Positions 26,169-35,021 of a stretch of 64,000 bases of DNA are shown one piece after another. How positions within the stretch are numbered: the first letter of the stretch is position 1; every line of letters starts with the position of its first letter. This DNA is from Actinobacteria bacterium UBA2279. Lineage in GTDB: Bacteria; Actinomycetota; Coriobacteriia; Anaerosomatales; Anaerosomataceae. Both the position numbers and the translations under genes were made by a program. The notes beneath the pieces were generated by a model. The model did no database searches and had not been told where the DNA came from. It saw only the letters and a list, made by a program, of their open reading frames with translations. The stretch covers positions 26,088 to 90,087 of the forward strand of contig DDWT01000008.1 of the NCBI GenBank assembly GCA_002347365.1, in the 5' to 3' direction.

Positions 26169-27440
26169 CTAGCCGAGCAGCGTCCTGATGCGCCCGGCGA
26201 TCTCACCAAGCGGCACGTGTGTCTCATCTTTGGTGACCATGTTGCGCAGTGTCACTGCTCCGGCAGCGAGCTCATCGGGTCCGACGACCACGACGGCCCG
26301 TGCGCCAAGCCGATCGGCCTGCTTGAACTGCGACTTGAGGCTGCGGCCCTGGTGGTCCAGCTCGACTGCGATACCGGCGTCACGCAACTCCTGCGCAACA
26401 GCGAACGCTACAGCCCCGACCGAGTCATCGACGCGCGCCACGTAGACTTCTGCCAGCGCGTGGCCGAGAACACCCACCCCGGCTGCCTGCATCGCGAGGA
26501 AGGTGCGTTCGAAACCCAGGGCGAAACCGAGACCCGGCGTCGCCGGTCCACCGTACTCCTCCATCAGGCGATCGTAGCGACCGCCACCACCGATCGCGTT
26601 CTGTGATCCGAGTCCCGCGTCCACCTGCACTTCGAACACCGTTCGCGTGTAGTAGTCGAGTCCGCGGACCAGCGACGGGTCTTCCTCATAGGCAAGACCG
26701 AGATCATCGAGAAGCTCTTTGACCGCAGCATAGTGAGCGGCACAGGCGTCGCAGAGTTCATCGCGCAGAAGCGGCGCCTCGGCCATGACAGCGGCACAGG
26801 CGGGGTTCTTGCAGTCGAACGCACGCAGCGGGTTGGTCTCCGCACGCCGGTTGCACTCCTCACAGAGCTCTTCGCCGTGCTCGCGTATGAACGCGGCCAC
26901 CTTGTCCCGGTACGCGGGCCTGCACGCCTGATCGCCCATCGAGTTGATGAGCAGGCGCATGTTGGCGCGCGGAATACCGAGCTCTTCGAAGTAGCGCATG
27001 AGCACCATGATGACCTCGGCGTCCACGCTCGGCTCCGCCATCCCAATCGCCTCGAGACCGATCTGCCAGAACTGGCGCATCCGTCCCTTCTGGGGGCGCT
27101 CGTAGCGGAACATCGGCCCCGCGTAGTACACCTTTGCGAACTGCCCGTTCGAGGTCAGGTTATGCTCCAGTGCGGAGCGCACGATGCTCGCAGTGCCCTC
27201 AGGCCGCAGCGTGAGAGAGCGGCCGCCTTTGTCTTCGAACGTGTACATCTCCTTGGAGACGATGTCCGTGGCTTCCCCGATTCCACGGGTGAACACCTCG
27301 GTGTGTTCGAAGACGGGCGTGTAGATGGGCTCATATCCGTAGCGCGCGAACAGCGTCTGAGCGGTGCGTTGCATGTGTTCCCAGACTCGAGCCACGTCAG
27401 GGAGCATGTCCGCAGTGCCTTTGGGTGCGCGTGCGTTCAT
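26169..27440 (-). CDS. hisS: Histidyl-tRNA synthetase
   Basis: 423 residues. N-terminal ARAPKGTADM is followed by class II motif 1 (YEPIYTPVFEHTEVF), motif 2 (GPMFRYERPQKGRMRQFWQ), the HisRS signature LVRGLDYYTRTVFE, and motif 3 (GLGFALGFERTFL). The C-terminal anticodon-binding domain is complete. Motif 2's RPQKGR and the HisA loop are intact. ATG at 27440 with GAAGG upstream. Paired with aspS, a common arrangement. Confidence 0.96.
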   Translation of the reverse strand: MNARAPKGTADMLPDVARVWEHMQRTAQTLFARYGYEPIYTPVFEHTEVFTRGIGEATDIVSKEMYTFEDKGGRSLTLRPEGTASIVRSALEHNLTSNGQFAKVYYAGPMFRYERPQKGRMRQFWQIGLEAIGMAEPSVDAEVIMVLMRYFEELGIPRANMRLLINSMGDQACRPAYRDKVAAFIREHGEELCEECNRRAETNPLRAFDCKNPACAAVMAEAPLLRDELCDACAAHYAAVKELLDDLGLAYEEDPSLVRGLDYYTRTVFEVQVDAGLGSQNAIGGGGRYDRLMEEYGGPATPGLGFALGFERTFLAMQAAGVGVLGHALAEVYVARVDDSVGAVAFAVAQELRDAGIAVELDHQGRSLKSQFKQADRLGARAVVVVGPDELAAGAVTLRNMVTKDETHVPLGEIAGRIRTLLG

Positions 27441-27533
27441 CGGGACCTTCCCGGTGGTGTCGGTGCGACCTATCAGTTTAGGGTAACAGGCCGAGAAAGA
27501 CCACGCGCCGCCGAACAGCACGAACGCCCTGTG

Positions 27534-28151
27534 TCAGGCGCGCGGGAAGAACGGGTTCACCTTGATCTCGCGAGCGATCGTGGTGTCCGGACCGTGTCCA
27601 GGGTGCACGATCGTCTCGGCGGGGAGACCGGCCAGACGCGCGATAGATGCGCGCAGCGCACGCGCATCGCCACCGCCGAAGTCAGTGCGCCCAACACTGC
27701 CCGCGAACAGCGTGTCCCCCGCAAACAGGTGCCCTTCACCGAGCAGCGCTATCCCGCCCGGCGTATGGCCGGGCGTATGCAGCACCTCAAGACGGAGCGA
27801 CCCCGCCTCGATCGTCTCTCCCTCGGCAAGTCGTCGGTCCGCCCGAGGCGCGAACGCGCCGAATCCGAAGAGGGCGCCTCCGTTCGATTCGGCGGAGGTT
27901 ATCGCATCGGCGTCGGCCGCATGCACCATCAATGGCGCGCCCGTGTCCCTGACGAGTCCGGCAACACCGCCGAGATGATCGAAATGCCCGTGTGTCAGGA
28001 CTACTGCGGCAATCGCGTGCGAGCCGATGACGTCAAGGATCGCGTTGGAGTCATCCGCAGGATCGATCACAACGACTGGGCCACCCGAGTCATCGCCGAC
28101 GACGAAGCAGTTCGTGTCGAGCGCGCCCAGGATGAGTCGCTGCACCCTCAT
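27534..28151 (-). CDS. MBL-fold metallo-hydrolase (YcbL/glyoxalase II-like)
   Basis: 205 residues. The metal-binding motif is LTHGHFDHLGG (HxHxDH), with later ligands in HTPGHTPGG, LFAGDTLF and HPGHGPDT, enough for a binuclear zinc site. Size and motifs match the short YcbL-type thioesterases rather than full glyoxalase II. The exact substrate is unknown. Its ATG overlaps the rel stop (ATGA), and this rel-MBL-hisS-aspS order is common in actinobacteria. Confidence 0.9.
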   Translation of the reverse strand: MRVQRLILGALDTNCFVVGDDSGGPVVVIDPADDSNAILDVIGSHAIAAVVLTHGHFDHLGGVAGLVRDTGAPLMVHAADADAITSAESNGGALFGFGAFAPRADRRLAEGETIEAGSLRLEVLHTPGHTPGGIALLGEGHLFAGDTLFAGSVGRTDFGGGDARALRASIARLAGLPAETIVHPGHGPDTTIAREIKVNPFFPRA

Positions 28152-30364
28152 GCGCCACTCCCCTTGCGACCTGCCCCCTCCGGCAACATGCGCTTGGCCT
28201 CGAATACCCCTTCAACGCTCTTGACCGTCGCAAGCACCTTGTTGAGCTGGTCCATGTTGCCGAGTTCGAACAGAAACCGCATCGTCGCGATGCCCTGCCG
28301 GTCAGTGGACACCGCAGCCGAGAGCACGTTTACGCCCGCGTCCGCCAGCGCGATAGACACGTCTTGCAGTAGTCGGGTGCGGTCCATCGCCTCGATGACT
28401 ATCTCCACCTGATAGGTGGACGCCTGGCCGATGTCCCATTCGACATCGATGATGCGCTCGGGTTGGGAGAGCAACTCGCCCGCATTGGGGCAGTCCTTGC
28501 GGTGCACAGAGACACCGCGACCGCGCGTCACGAAGCCGACGATCTCATCTCCGGGAACCGGATTGCAGCATCGAGCGAGACGGACGAGAAGGTCGTCGAT
28601 GCCTTTGACCCGTACTCCCGACTGAGTGCGGCGGCGCTTCGCCCTCGGCGGAGTCATCGGAGTCGTAGGCAGTAGAGCAGGCGTAGCCTCTTCGGTCTCC
28701 TTGGCGGCAGCCGTGCCCTTCGACATGTACTTGATGAGCTTGGTCACGACCTGCTTCGGACTCGTCTTCCCACCACCGATGGAAGCGAGAAGATCCTCCG
28801 CCGCCTGGTAGTTCATCTCCTCGGCGACTGCCTCGAGCGCCTTGCTCATGCCCTGACTGCCAAGCCCCATCCCCTGCTTGCGCAAGATCTTGGTGAGCTC
28901 GTCCCGGCCGTTCTGCAAGTCATCGACGCGGTTCACCTTGCTGAAGTAGTTTCGTATCTTGCTGCGTGCCGAAGACGTCTTGACGATGTTGAGCCAGTCC
29001 CGGCTCGGCCCCGAGCTCTTGTTGGTCAGGATCTCGATACGGTCACCCATCTGCAGTTCATAGCCGAGAGGCACGATCGAGCCGTTGACCTTCGCGCCGA
29101 CACAGTGGTGACCGACCTCTGTGTGGATCGCATACGCGAAGTCGATCGGGGTCGACCCCCGTCGAAGCGACTGAACGTCACCTTTGGGCGTGAAGACGAA
29201 TACCTCGTCTTCGAACAGGTCGATCTTGAGCGCCTCCATGAACTCACGGGGGTCTTTGAGCTCGGTCTGCCACTCGAGCATCTGACGCAGCCATGCAAGG
29301 CGCTCGTCAAACGATTCGTCTGTACGGCCACCCTCCTTGTAGCGCCAGTGCGCCGCGATACCGTATTCCGCGGTGCGGTGCATCTCCTCGGTTCGAATCT
29401 GGATCTCGAGCGGACGCCCTGCGGGACCGATGACCGTCGTGTGCAGCGACTGATACATATTGAACTTCGGCATCGCCACGTAGTCTTTGAAGCGACCGGG
29501 AACCGGCTTCCAGATGGAGTGGACCGTGCCGAGCGCCCCGTAAACGTCTTTGACAGAGGCGACTATGACCCGCAGCGCGATAAGGTCGTAGATCTCACTG
29601 AAGTCTTTGCCGCGCTGCGTCATCTTCTGGTAGATGCTGTACAGATGCTTCGGCCTGCCGGAGATGTCAGACTCCACACCGATCGCCTTGAGTTCCTCGG
29701 ACAGTTGCTTGATGACCTGTTCGAGATACGCCTCGCGGGCGGCCCTGCTCTCGGCGACCATCTTCTGTATCTGCTGGAACTTGCGCGGCTCCAGATAGTA
29801 GAACGCAAGGTCCTCGAGTTCCCACTTGATGCTCGAGATGCCCAGACGGTGCGCGAGAGGAGCGTAGATCTCCATCGTCTCGATGGCCTTCTGGCGGCGT
29901 TTCTCAGCATCGAGAGCAGACAGCGTGCGCATGTTGTGAAGACGATCCGCGAGCTTGATGAGAATGACCCGGATGTCCTTGGCCATGGCGATGAGCATCT
30001 TGCGCATGTTCTCTGACTGGGCCTCGGCAAGCGAGCTGAACTTGATGCGACCCAGCTTGGTGACGCCGTCGACCAGTGCTGCCACCTCAAGTCCGAAGCG
30101 TTCCCGCATCTCTTTGAGCGTCACGCCGCTGTCCTCCACGACATCGTGAAGCAGCGCGGCTTGCAGTGTCGCAGTGTCCAGGTTCAGTCCCGCCAGGATC
30201 ATGCAGACCTCGAGCGGGTGGTTGATGAAGGGCTCGCCTGATTTGCGCATCTGGCCGGCGTGCTTCTCCAGCGCGAAGCGGTACGCTTCTTCCAGGCCTG
30301 ACACATCGGCCATAGGGTTGTAGCGCTTGAGTTGAGACTCTATGCCCTCGAGCGTGGCTGACAC
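28148..30364 (-). CDS. relA: Bifunctional (p)ppGpp synthetase/hydrolase (Rel)
   Basis: Makes and degrades the stringent-response alarmone. Domains over 738 residues are an HD hydrolase (HDVVEDSG, KLADRLHNMRTL), a synthetase (with RFKDYVAMPKFNMYQSLH), TGS (RGSTPIDFAYAIHTEVGH), a zinc-finger-like segment (CCNPVPGDEIVGFVTRGRG) and a C-terminal ACT domain. The RFKD variant of the synthetase motif and intact HD residues indicate a bifunctional enzyme. Two adjacent GTG codons are possible; the second (30364) is spaced better from GGGAGG. Confidence 0.95.
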   Translation of the reverse strand: MSATLEGIESQLKRYNPMADVSGLEEAYRFALEKHAGQMRKSGEPFINHPLEVCMILAGLNLDTATLQAALLHDVVEDSGVTLKEMRERFGLEVAALVDGVTKLGRIKFSSLAEAQSENMRKMLIAMAKDIRVILIKLADRLHNMRTLSALDAEKRRQKAIETMEIYAPLAHRLGISSIKWELEDLAFYYLEPRKFQQIQKMVAESRAAREAYLEQVIKQLSEELKAIGVESDISGRPKHLYSIYQKMTQRGKDFSEIYDLIALRVIVASVKDVYGALGTVHSIWKPVPGRFKDYVAMPKFNMYQSLHTTVIGPAGRPLEIQIRTEEMHRTAEYGIAAHWRYKEGGRTDESFDERLAWLRQMLEWQTELKDPREFMEALKIDLFEDEVFVFTPKGDVQSLRRGSTPIDFAYAIHTEVGHHCVGAKVNGSIVPLGYELQMGDRIEILTNKSSGPSRDWLNIVKTSSARSKIRNYFSKVNRVDDLQNGRDELTKILRKQGMGLGSQGMSKALEAVAEEMNYQAAEDLLASIGGGKTSPKQVVTKLIKYMSKGTAAAKETEEATPALLPTTPMTPPRAKRRRTQSGVRVKGIDDLLVRLARCCNPVPGDEIVGFVTRGRGVSVHRKDCPNAGELLSQPERIIDVEWDIGQASTYQVEIVIEAMDRTRLLQDVSIALADAGVNVLSAAVSTDRQGIATMRFLFELGNMDQLNKVLATVKSVEGVFEAKRMLPEGAGRKGSGA

Positions 30365-30393
30365 CACGTGCCTCCCGGCCGGTCGATAGCGCC

Positions 30394-33300
30394 CTAGGTC
30401 AGGTCGCCAAGATGCTGTTTAGGCAGGATAGGACGATTGAACGCCTGGAGCAACAGGTCGGCGTCGGCCTGGAGCGCCCAGCCACGGAACTCATCGAACT
30501 CCGCAAGCTCTTCCCTGCCCTCGGCGTAGCGCGTGGATGAGTTGAGATCGAGCTTGCTTTCGGGCGCAGGCAACATGACCAGTCGTCGGTAGGCACCCGT
30601 ACCCTCGGTGTCCACCAGCCCCAGCTCGCGGAAGACCCCTACGCCTGCCGAGACGCCCTTGTCGGACATCTTGGTCTTGGGTCGACGCTTCTTCACTCGA
30701 TCGGCGATCTCGGCGTTGGTGATCTCGATGTCGTCTCCGTCGGCTGTCAGGTCCTTGAGTGTGAGATACAAAGACGCAAGATCGTCCCGCTCGGGTGCGA
30801 CGGACTCAAGGATCATCCGGTTGATACGGGCGTCTTTGCCCGAGTACACCACGTGCACCTGCGAGATGGCGCCGTCTCGGCCCGCCCGTCCCGACATCTG
30901 GTTGAACTCCACGTCGTTGAAGGGCAGATGATACAAGACCACGTGGCGCACATCCGGGATGTTGACGCCCTCACCGAACGCACTCGTTGCGACGACGACG
31001 TCGATCTCGCCCTCCCGAAACGCGCGTTCTACCGCATATCGCGCCGAACGCGTCAGCCCGCCGTTGTAGAACGCGACGCGATGGAACAGTCCCGGTACCC
31101 GTGAACGAAGCTGCCGCGCGAGGGAGACCGTCGTGTCTCTGCTGTTAACGTAGACGATCATCTTCTCACCACGAGCCGCCAAAGAAGCGACGTAGGCGAT
31201 CTTGTCATCACAGCCACGGTGGTCCTGCACGCAGAGATTCTCCCGTACGGTCGCATCCGCGACGATCCGCTCGATCCCGAGCGTGTCGATGATCGTCCCG
31301 GCAGTCTCGTCGCCGGCCGTGGCTGTCACGGCAAGTACGGTGGGCCCACCGAGAATATCGATGACCCGATCGAGCCGGGCGTATGCCGGGCGGTGTCCGG
31401 CCCGAGAGAGTCCGACGTGGTGCGCCTCATCCACGACCAGGAACCCCACCCGTCCGGAATCAGCGAATCGCCGCGCATGATGATCGAGGAACTCGGGGGT
31501 CGTCAGTACGACATCGAGCGTGCCGTCCGCCAACGCCGCAAAGGACTCGTCTCGCGCGCCGAGTGCGGTCTCGCCGTTGACGACGCGAACGCTCATGCCA
31601 AGCTCGGCGAATACATCGGTCAGATGGAACGCCTGATCTGCAACGAGCGCTCGCAGCGGATACACGAAGACCGATGCCCGATCACGAGCGATCGCCTCGC
31701 GCGCCGCATGCATGTGGAAGATGAGGGACTTCCCGCGACCCGTCGCCATCACCACCAGGGTGTTGTGACGGTTCGCCAGATGCTCGAGCGCTTCGGACTG
31801 TGCTCGGTGCAGCAGCCGATCGCCGATGAACGCTTCCCTCAGCCGGATGTCGAGTTCCGCAGGCTGGAGAGCCGCAAGCCCGTCGCGGCGGAGGCGTGCG
31901 AGTTCGGTCTGCTCGGCATCGCCTTCCGCGACATCTCGCCGGGCGACTATCACGTTCACGCCATAGCTCTCGCCCTGGCTTCCGCCGGTCACATCCGTGA
32001 CATTCACGTCGTATTCGACGCCGGCGTCCACGAACGGCGCCAACGCCGCGGCGAGACGCCGATTGAAAAAGCCGATCTGGTCGCCGAATGAGTCGAACAA
32101 GGCGCAGGCGTTCGCGTCGTACTTGTTGTCCGGCTGGCGCTCCAACCTGAGCGGCGCGTCGGGCGCGAGTCTGGCGATCGCGTCCTGTCTACCCTCGAAA
32201 GTCACTCCGGCGAGCTTGGTATGGAACGCGTCCGCCTCGCCGATACCCGCGTATTCCCCCCGCGCCAGTATCTCATCGGCAAGCTCGAATAGGTCGTCGA
32301 CCAGCTCCGCAGCGGGGGCGTCACCCGACCGCAGCCGCGTCGCGATGTCGATCGCCCGAAGCTGAACCCGCTCGGCGCCCTGCCACGTGTCGCGAACCAA
32401 CTCGAACGCGATGTCGACCGCGGCATCCGTGTCCACAAGCGTCTCGATGTCCGAACACCGAAAACAGATGCCCGGCAGCGATGCCACGCCATCGTATGCG
32501 GTGAAGCGCAGATGCTCGGAGCCCTTGCCCACCCGACGCCGGCCGTTCATGAACACGCCGTGACTGGAGAGCATGGGCGTGCGGTTGCCATGTCCGAAGG
32601 GCTCCAGCCGCTCGAGCTCGGCCACGAGCTCCACGCTGAGCGCATCGAGGCGCACCTCGGCATCGATGGTCAGGTGCGGGACGAACACCTCGGCGGGGAT
32701 ACTGGCAACGAAATCGGACAGCCCCTGCTTGAAGGCTCCCAGGGAGGCCTCGGGCAAGGTGACGCCGACGGCAGCCGAGTGCCCGCCGAACCGTGTCAGC
32801 ATCCCCGAGAGCGACGAGACCGCCTCGTACAGATCGACGCCCTCGACGCTTCTGCCAGAGCCCTGCGCCTCGCCATCTTCCAGGCAGAACACGAGCGCCG
32901 GGACGCCGAAGCGCGACACGAGTCTGGATGCGACGATACCCCGAACACCCTCGTGCCAGCCTTCGCCGGCGAGAACGAGTGCACGCTCTCCCTTCCGGAA
33001 CGAGCGCTCGGCTTGCGCCAGTGCCGAGTCCATCAGGTCCCCCTCGGCAGCCTGACGAAGCCGATTGTGTTCGTCCAGCGCGTTCGCCAGTTCCTCGGCA
33101 CGACCCGGGTCGTCGGTTGTCAGAAGCTCCAGTGACTGCGCGGGATCGGCCATGCGGCCGGCGGCATTCAGGCGAGGGGCCAGCGCGAAGGCGACCCTCT
33201 CGGCACTCAGCGCCGCGACGTCCACGTTCGCCACGGTTGCGAGCGCCGCGATGCCCGGTCGCGTGAACCGGCGCGCGCGCGCCAACCCGTCAGCGACCAG

Positions 33301-34038
33301 GGCGCGATTCTCCGAAAGAAGCGGCACGACGTCAGCGATAGTCCCGAGCATCGCGAGATCGGTCAGTGTTCGCCAGACATCCGGATATCCAAGGCGCTCT
33401 CCCACCGCCTGCACCATCTTGAGCGCCACGCCCGCGCCCGCGAACTCCACGAACGACGCGGTCGGCGCAAGCTTGGGGTTCGCGACCGGACATGACGGAA
33501 CGCCGTCCCCAGGCTCATGGTGGTCGGTCACGACAGTCTCGATGCCTTGCTCGGCAAGAATGCGAACCTCAGCAGCCGATGAGACACCGCAGTCGACTGT
33601 GATGACGATGTCAGGGGCAAGGCCCGCGATCCGCTCGATCGCGGAGGCGGTGAGACCGTAGCCCTCCCTGAACCGATGCGGGACGGTGGCAGAGACGTTC
33701 GCCCCCATCTCCCGAAGCCCGGTGGAGGCCACCGCAGCCGAAGAGATCCCGTCGAGATCGAAGTCTCCGAACACCAGGATGCTCTTACCCTCAGCCACGG
33801 CTTCGGCGACCCGATCGGCGACGGCGGTCATGCCGGGAATGAGCTCGGGACTGCTCCAGTCCCGCTCCAGGGAGGGCGACATGAAGGCACGCGCGGAATC
33901 AACGTCGACAAACCCGCGGGACGCAAGAACGCGCGCCGTCACTGGCGACATGCCCAGCGCGGCAGCCAGCGTACTGACGGTCTCTTCGTCAGCCGGAGTC
34001 ATCGTCCAGACAGCGCGGTTAGGAGTGGTTCGCGTCAT
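30394..34038 (-). CDS. recJ: RecJ exonuclease fused to a HIRAN domain and a RecQ-like helicase
   Basis: One uninterrupted frame of 1214 residues. Residues 1-580 are RecJ: GDFDLDG (91-97), VDCGVSS, TDHH (171-174), GTIADVVPL, a DHHA1 domain with GRS (395-397) and FGGHSAAVG, then an OB-like part. Residues 605-700 look like a HIRAN domain (LERQPDNKYDANACAL, IGFFNRRLA). Residues 735-1070 form an SF2 helicase: ATGRGKS (765-771), VVDEAHH (869-874), VTATAGDE, and QMSGRAGRDG (1047-1056). A winged-helix-like C-terminus follows. Typical RecJ is about 560-600 residues. The ATG at 34038 follows a TAGAAT box by six bases, so the mRNA may be leaderless. It is separated from secF by a stem-loop. Confidence 0.9.
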   Translation of the reverse strand: MTRTTPNRAVWTMTPADEETVSTLAAALGMSPVTARVLASRGFVDVDSARAFMSPSLERDWSSPELIPGMTAVADRVAEAVAEGKSILVFGDFDLDGISSAAVASTGLREMGANVSATVPHRFREGYGLTASAIERIAGLAPDIVITVDCGVSSAAEVRILAEQGIETVVTDHHEPGDGVPSCPVANPKLAPTASFVEFAGAGVALKMVQAVGERLGYPDVWRTLTDLAMLGTIADVVPLLSENRALVADGLARARRFTRPGIAALATVANVDVAALSAERVAFALAPRLNAAGRMADPAQSLELLTTDDPGRAEELANALDEHNRLRQAAEGDLMDSALAQAERSFRKGERALVLAGEGWHEGVRGIVASRLVSRFGVPALVFCLEDGEAQGSGRSVEGVDLYEAVSSLSGMLTRFGGHSAAVGVTLPEASLGAFKQGLSDFVASIPAEVFVPHLTIDAEVRLDALSVELVAELERLEPFGHGNRTPMLSSHGVFMNGRRRVGKGSEHLRFTAYDGVASLPGICFRCSDIETLVDTDAAVDIAFELVRDTWQGAERVQLRAIDIATRLRSGDAPAAELVDDLFELADEILARGEYAGIGEADAFHTKLAGVTFEGRQDAIARLAPDAPLRLERQPDNKYDANACALFDSFGDQIGFFNRRLAAALAPFVDAGVEYDVNVTDVTGGSQGESYGVNVIVARRDVAEGDAEQTELARLRRDGLAALQPAELDIRLREAFIGDRLLHRAQSEALEHLANRHNTLVVMATGRGKSLIFHMHAAREAIARDRASVFVYPLRALVADQAFHLTDVFAELGMSVRVVNGETALGARDESFAALADGTLDVVLTTPEFLDHHARRFADSGRVGFLVVDEAHHVGLSRAGHRPAYARLDRVIDILGGPTVLAVTATAGDETAGTIIDTLGIERIVADATVRENLCVQDHRGCDDKIAYVASLAARGEKMIVYVNSRDTTVSLARQLRSRVPGLFHRVAFYNGGLTRSARYAVERAFREGEIDVVVATSAFGEGVNIPDVRHVVLYHLPFNDVEFNQMSGRAGRDGAISQVHVVYSGKDARINRMILESVAPERDDLASLYLTLKDLTADGDDIEITNAEIADRVKKRRPKTKMSDKGVSAGVGVFRELGLVDTEGTGAYRRLVMLPAPESKLDLNSSTRYAEGREELAEFDEFRGWALQADADLLLQAFNRPILPKQHLGDLT

Positions 34039-34044
34039 GTCCCC

Positions 34045-34050
34045 ATTCTA
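34045..34050 (-). promoter_or_regulatory. Probable -10 box of recJ fusion gene
   Basis: TAGAAT on the minus strand ends six bases before the recJ ATG, putting the expected transcription start at or next to the initiation codon. No -35 match was found. It lies just after the stem-loop at 34057-34085. Confidence 0.45.
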
Positions 34051-34056
34051 CCCGTC

Positions 34057-34085
34057 GGGGCCGACACGCTCAGCGTGCCGGCCCC
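34057..34085 (-). terminator. Stem-loop after secF
   Basis: GGGGCCG-CACGC paired with GCGTG-CGGCCCC, one A/C mismatch and a 3-nt loop. It lies between the secF stop and the recJ start. There is no T run, so termination may be partial or factor-assisted. Confidence 0.5.
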
Positions 34086-34106
34086 GTGCAGGAATCGTCG
34101 CGACTA

Positions 34107-35021
34107 TCACGCCGCGTGCTTCTCGTACTTCTTCTTCAAAGCTTGAAACTTGGGCTCGCGCTCTTTCCACAGTGCGTAGATGGGACTGGCCACGCCTATC
34201 GAGGAGTACGCACCGGAGATCATTCCGATGAACAGAGCGAATGCGAAGTCTTTGAGCGTCGAGCCGCCGAAGGCCAACAGCGCGGCGACCGGGATGAGCG
34301 AGGTGAGGCTCGTGTTGATCGAACGCACGAGAACCTGGTTGATCGAGTCGTTCGCCATCTGCTGGAACGTCTGCTTGACGACACGCTGACCGTTCTCTCG
34401 GATGCGATGGAACACGACGATCGTGTCGTACAGAGAGTAGCCAAGGATGGTCAGCAAGGCCGCCATCGTGTTCGGCGTGAACTCGCGACCGAAGAGCGAG
34501 AAGATGCCGAGCGTGATGATGACGTCGTGGACGAGTGCGATGACAGCGGTGACAGACATCTTGTACTCGAAGCGGATCGATATGTACGCCAGGATGGCGA
34601 GTATCGACGCCGCGAGCGCATAGAGCGCCTTCTCGGTGATATTCTTGCCCCACCCGGGACCGATGGTGGTCACGTTGACGTCCTGCTCGGGAAGACCGAG
34701 TTCGGACACCACAAGGCCGAACGCATTGTTCGCTGCGTCGGCATCGCCCTCAGCGGTACGCACGATGAACCCGCCATCGTCGGTGGGCTGGATCGACGCG
34801 GTCCCGGCGCTCGGGACGCCGGCAGCTTCCAGCGCGCCCCGCATCTCGTCGGTGGACACGCTGTTGGTGCCCACGAACGTCATGACCGTGCCACCCTGGA
34901 ACTCGATACCGAACTCAAGGCCGCGAATGGCCAGTGACGCGATGCTCACCACGATCAGTATCGCCGAGATCGCGAACAGCCACTTCTTGTTGCCGAGGAA
35001 GTCTATCTGAAGTCTACGCAT
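34107..35021 (-). CDS. secF: Protein translocase subunit SecF
   Basis: Works with SecD and YajC to use the proton motive force to pull proteins through SecYEG. The 304-residue protein has a first membrane helix at about 13-32, then FGIEFQGGT (the SecF D/E-GGT motif) and a periplasmic P1 domain. Five C-terminal helices follow, with ALVHDVIITLG and NDSINQVLVRSINTSLT. Its ATG lies inside the end of secD (8-bp overlap), so the pair is translationally coupled. Confidence 0.95.
   Translation of the reverse strand: MRRLQIDFLGNKKWLFAISAILIVVSIASLAIRGLEFGIEFQGGTVMTFVGTNSVSTDEMRGALEAAGVPSAGTASIQPTDDGGFIVRTAEGDADAANNAFGLVVSELGLPEQDVNVTTIGPGWGKNITEKALYALAASILAILAYISIRFEYKMSVTAVIALVHDVIITLGIFSLFGREFTPNTMAALLTILGYSLYDTIVVFHRIRENGQRVVKQTFQQMANDSINQVLVRSINTSLTSLIPVAALLAFGGSTLKDFAFALFIGMISGAYSSIGVASPIYALWKEREPKFQALKKKYEKHAA

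Noticed and set aside
26733..28412. 559-codon plus-strand frame
   Set aside because: Antisense across hisS, the MBL hydrolase and the end of rel. Long only because of high GC codon bias.
30394..34038. RecJ and helicase as two separate genes
   Set aside because: No stop codon or ribosome site separates the parts, and a HIRAN-like domain bridges them in the same frame.
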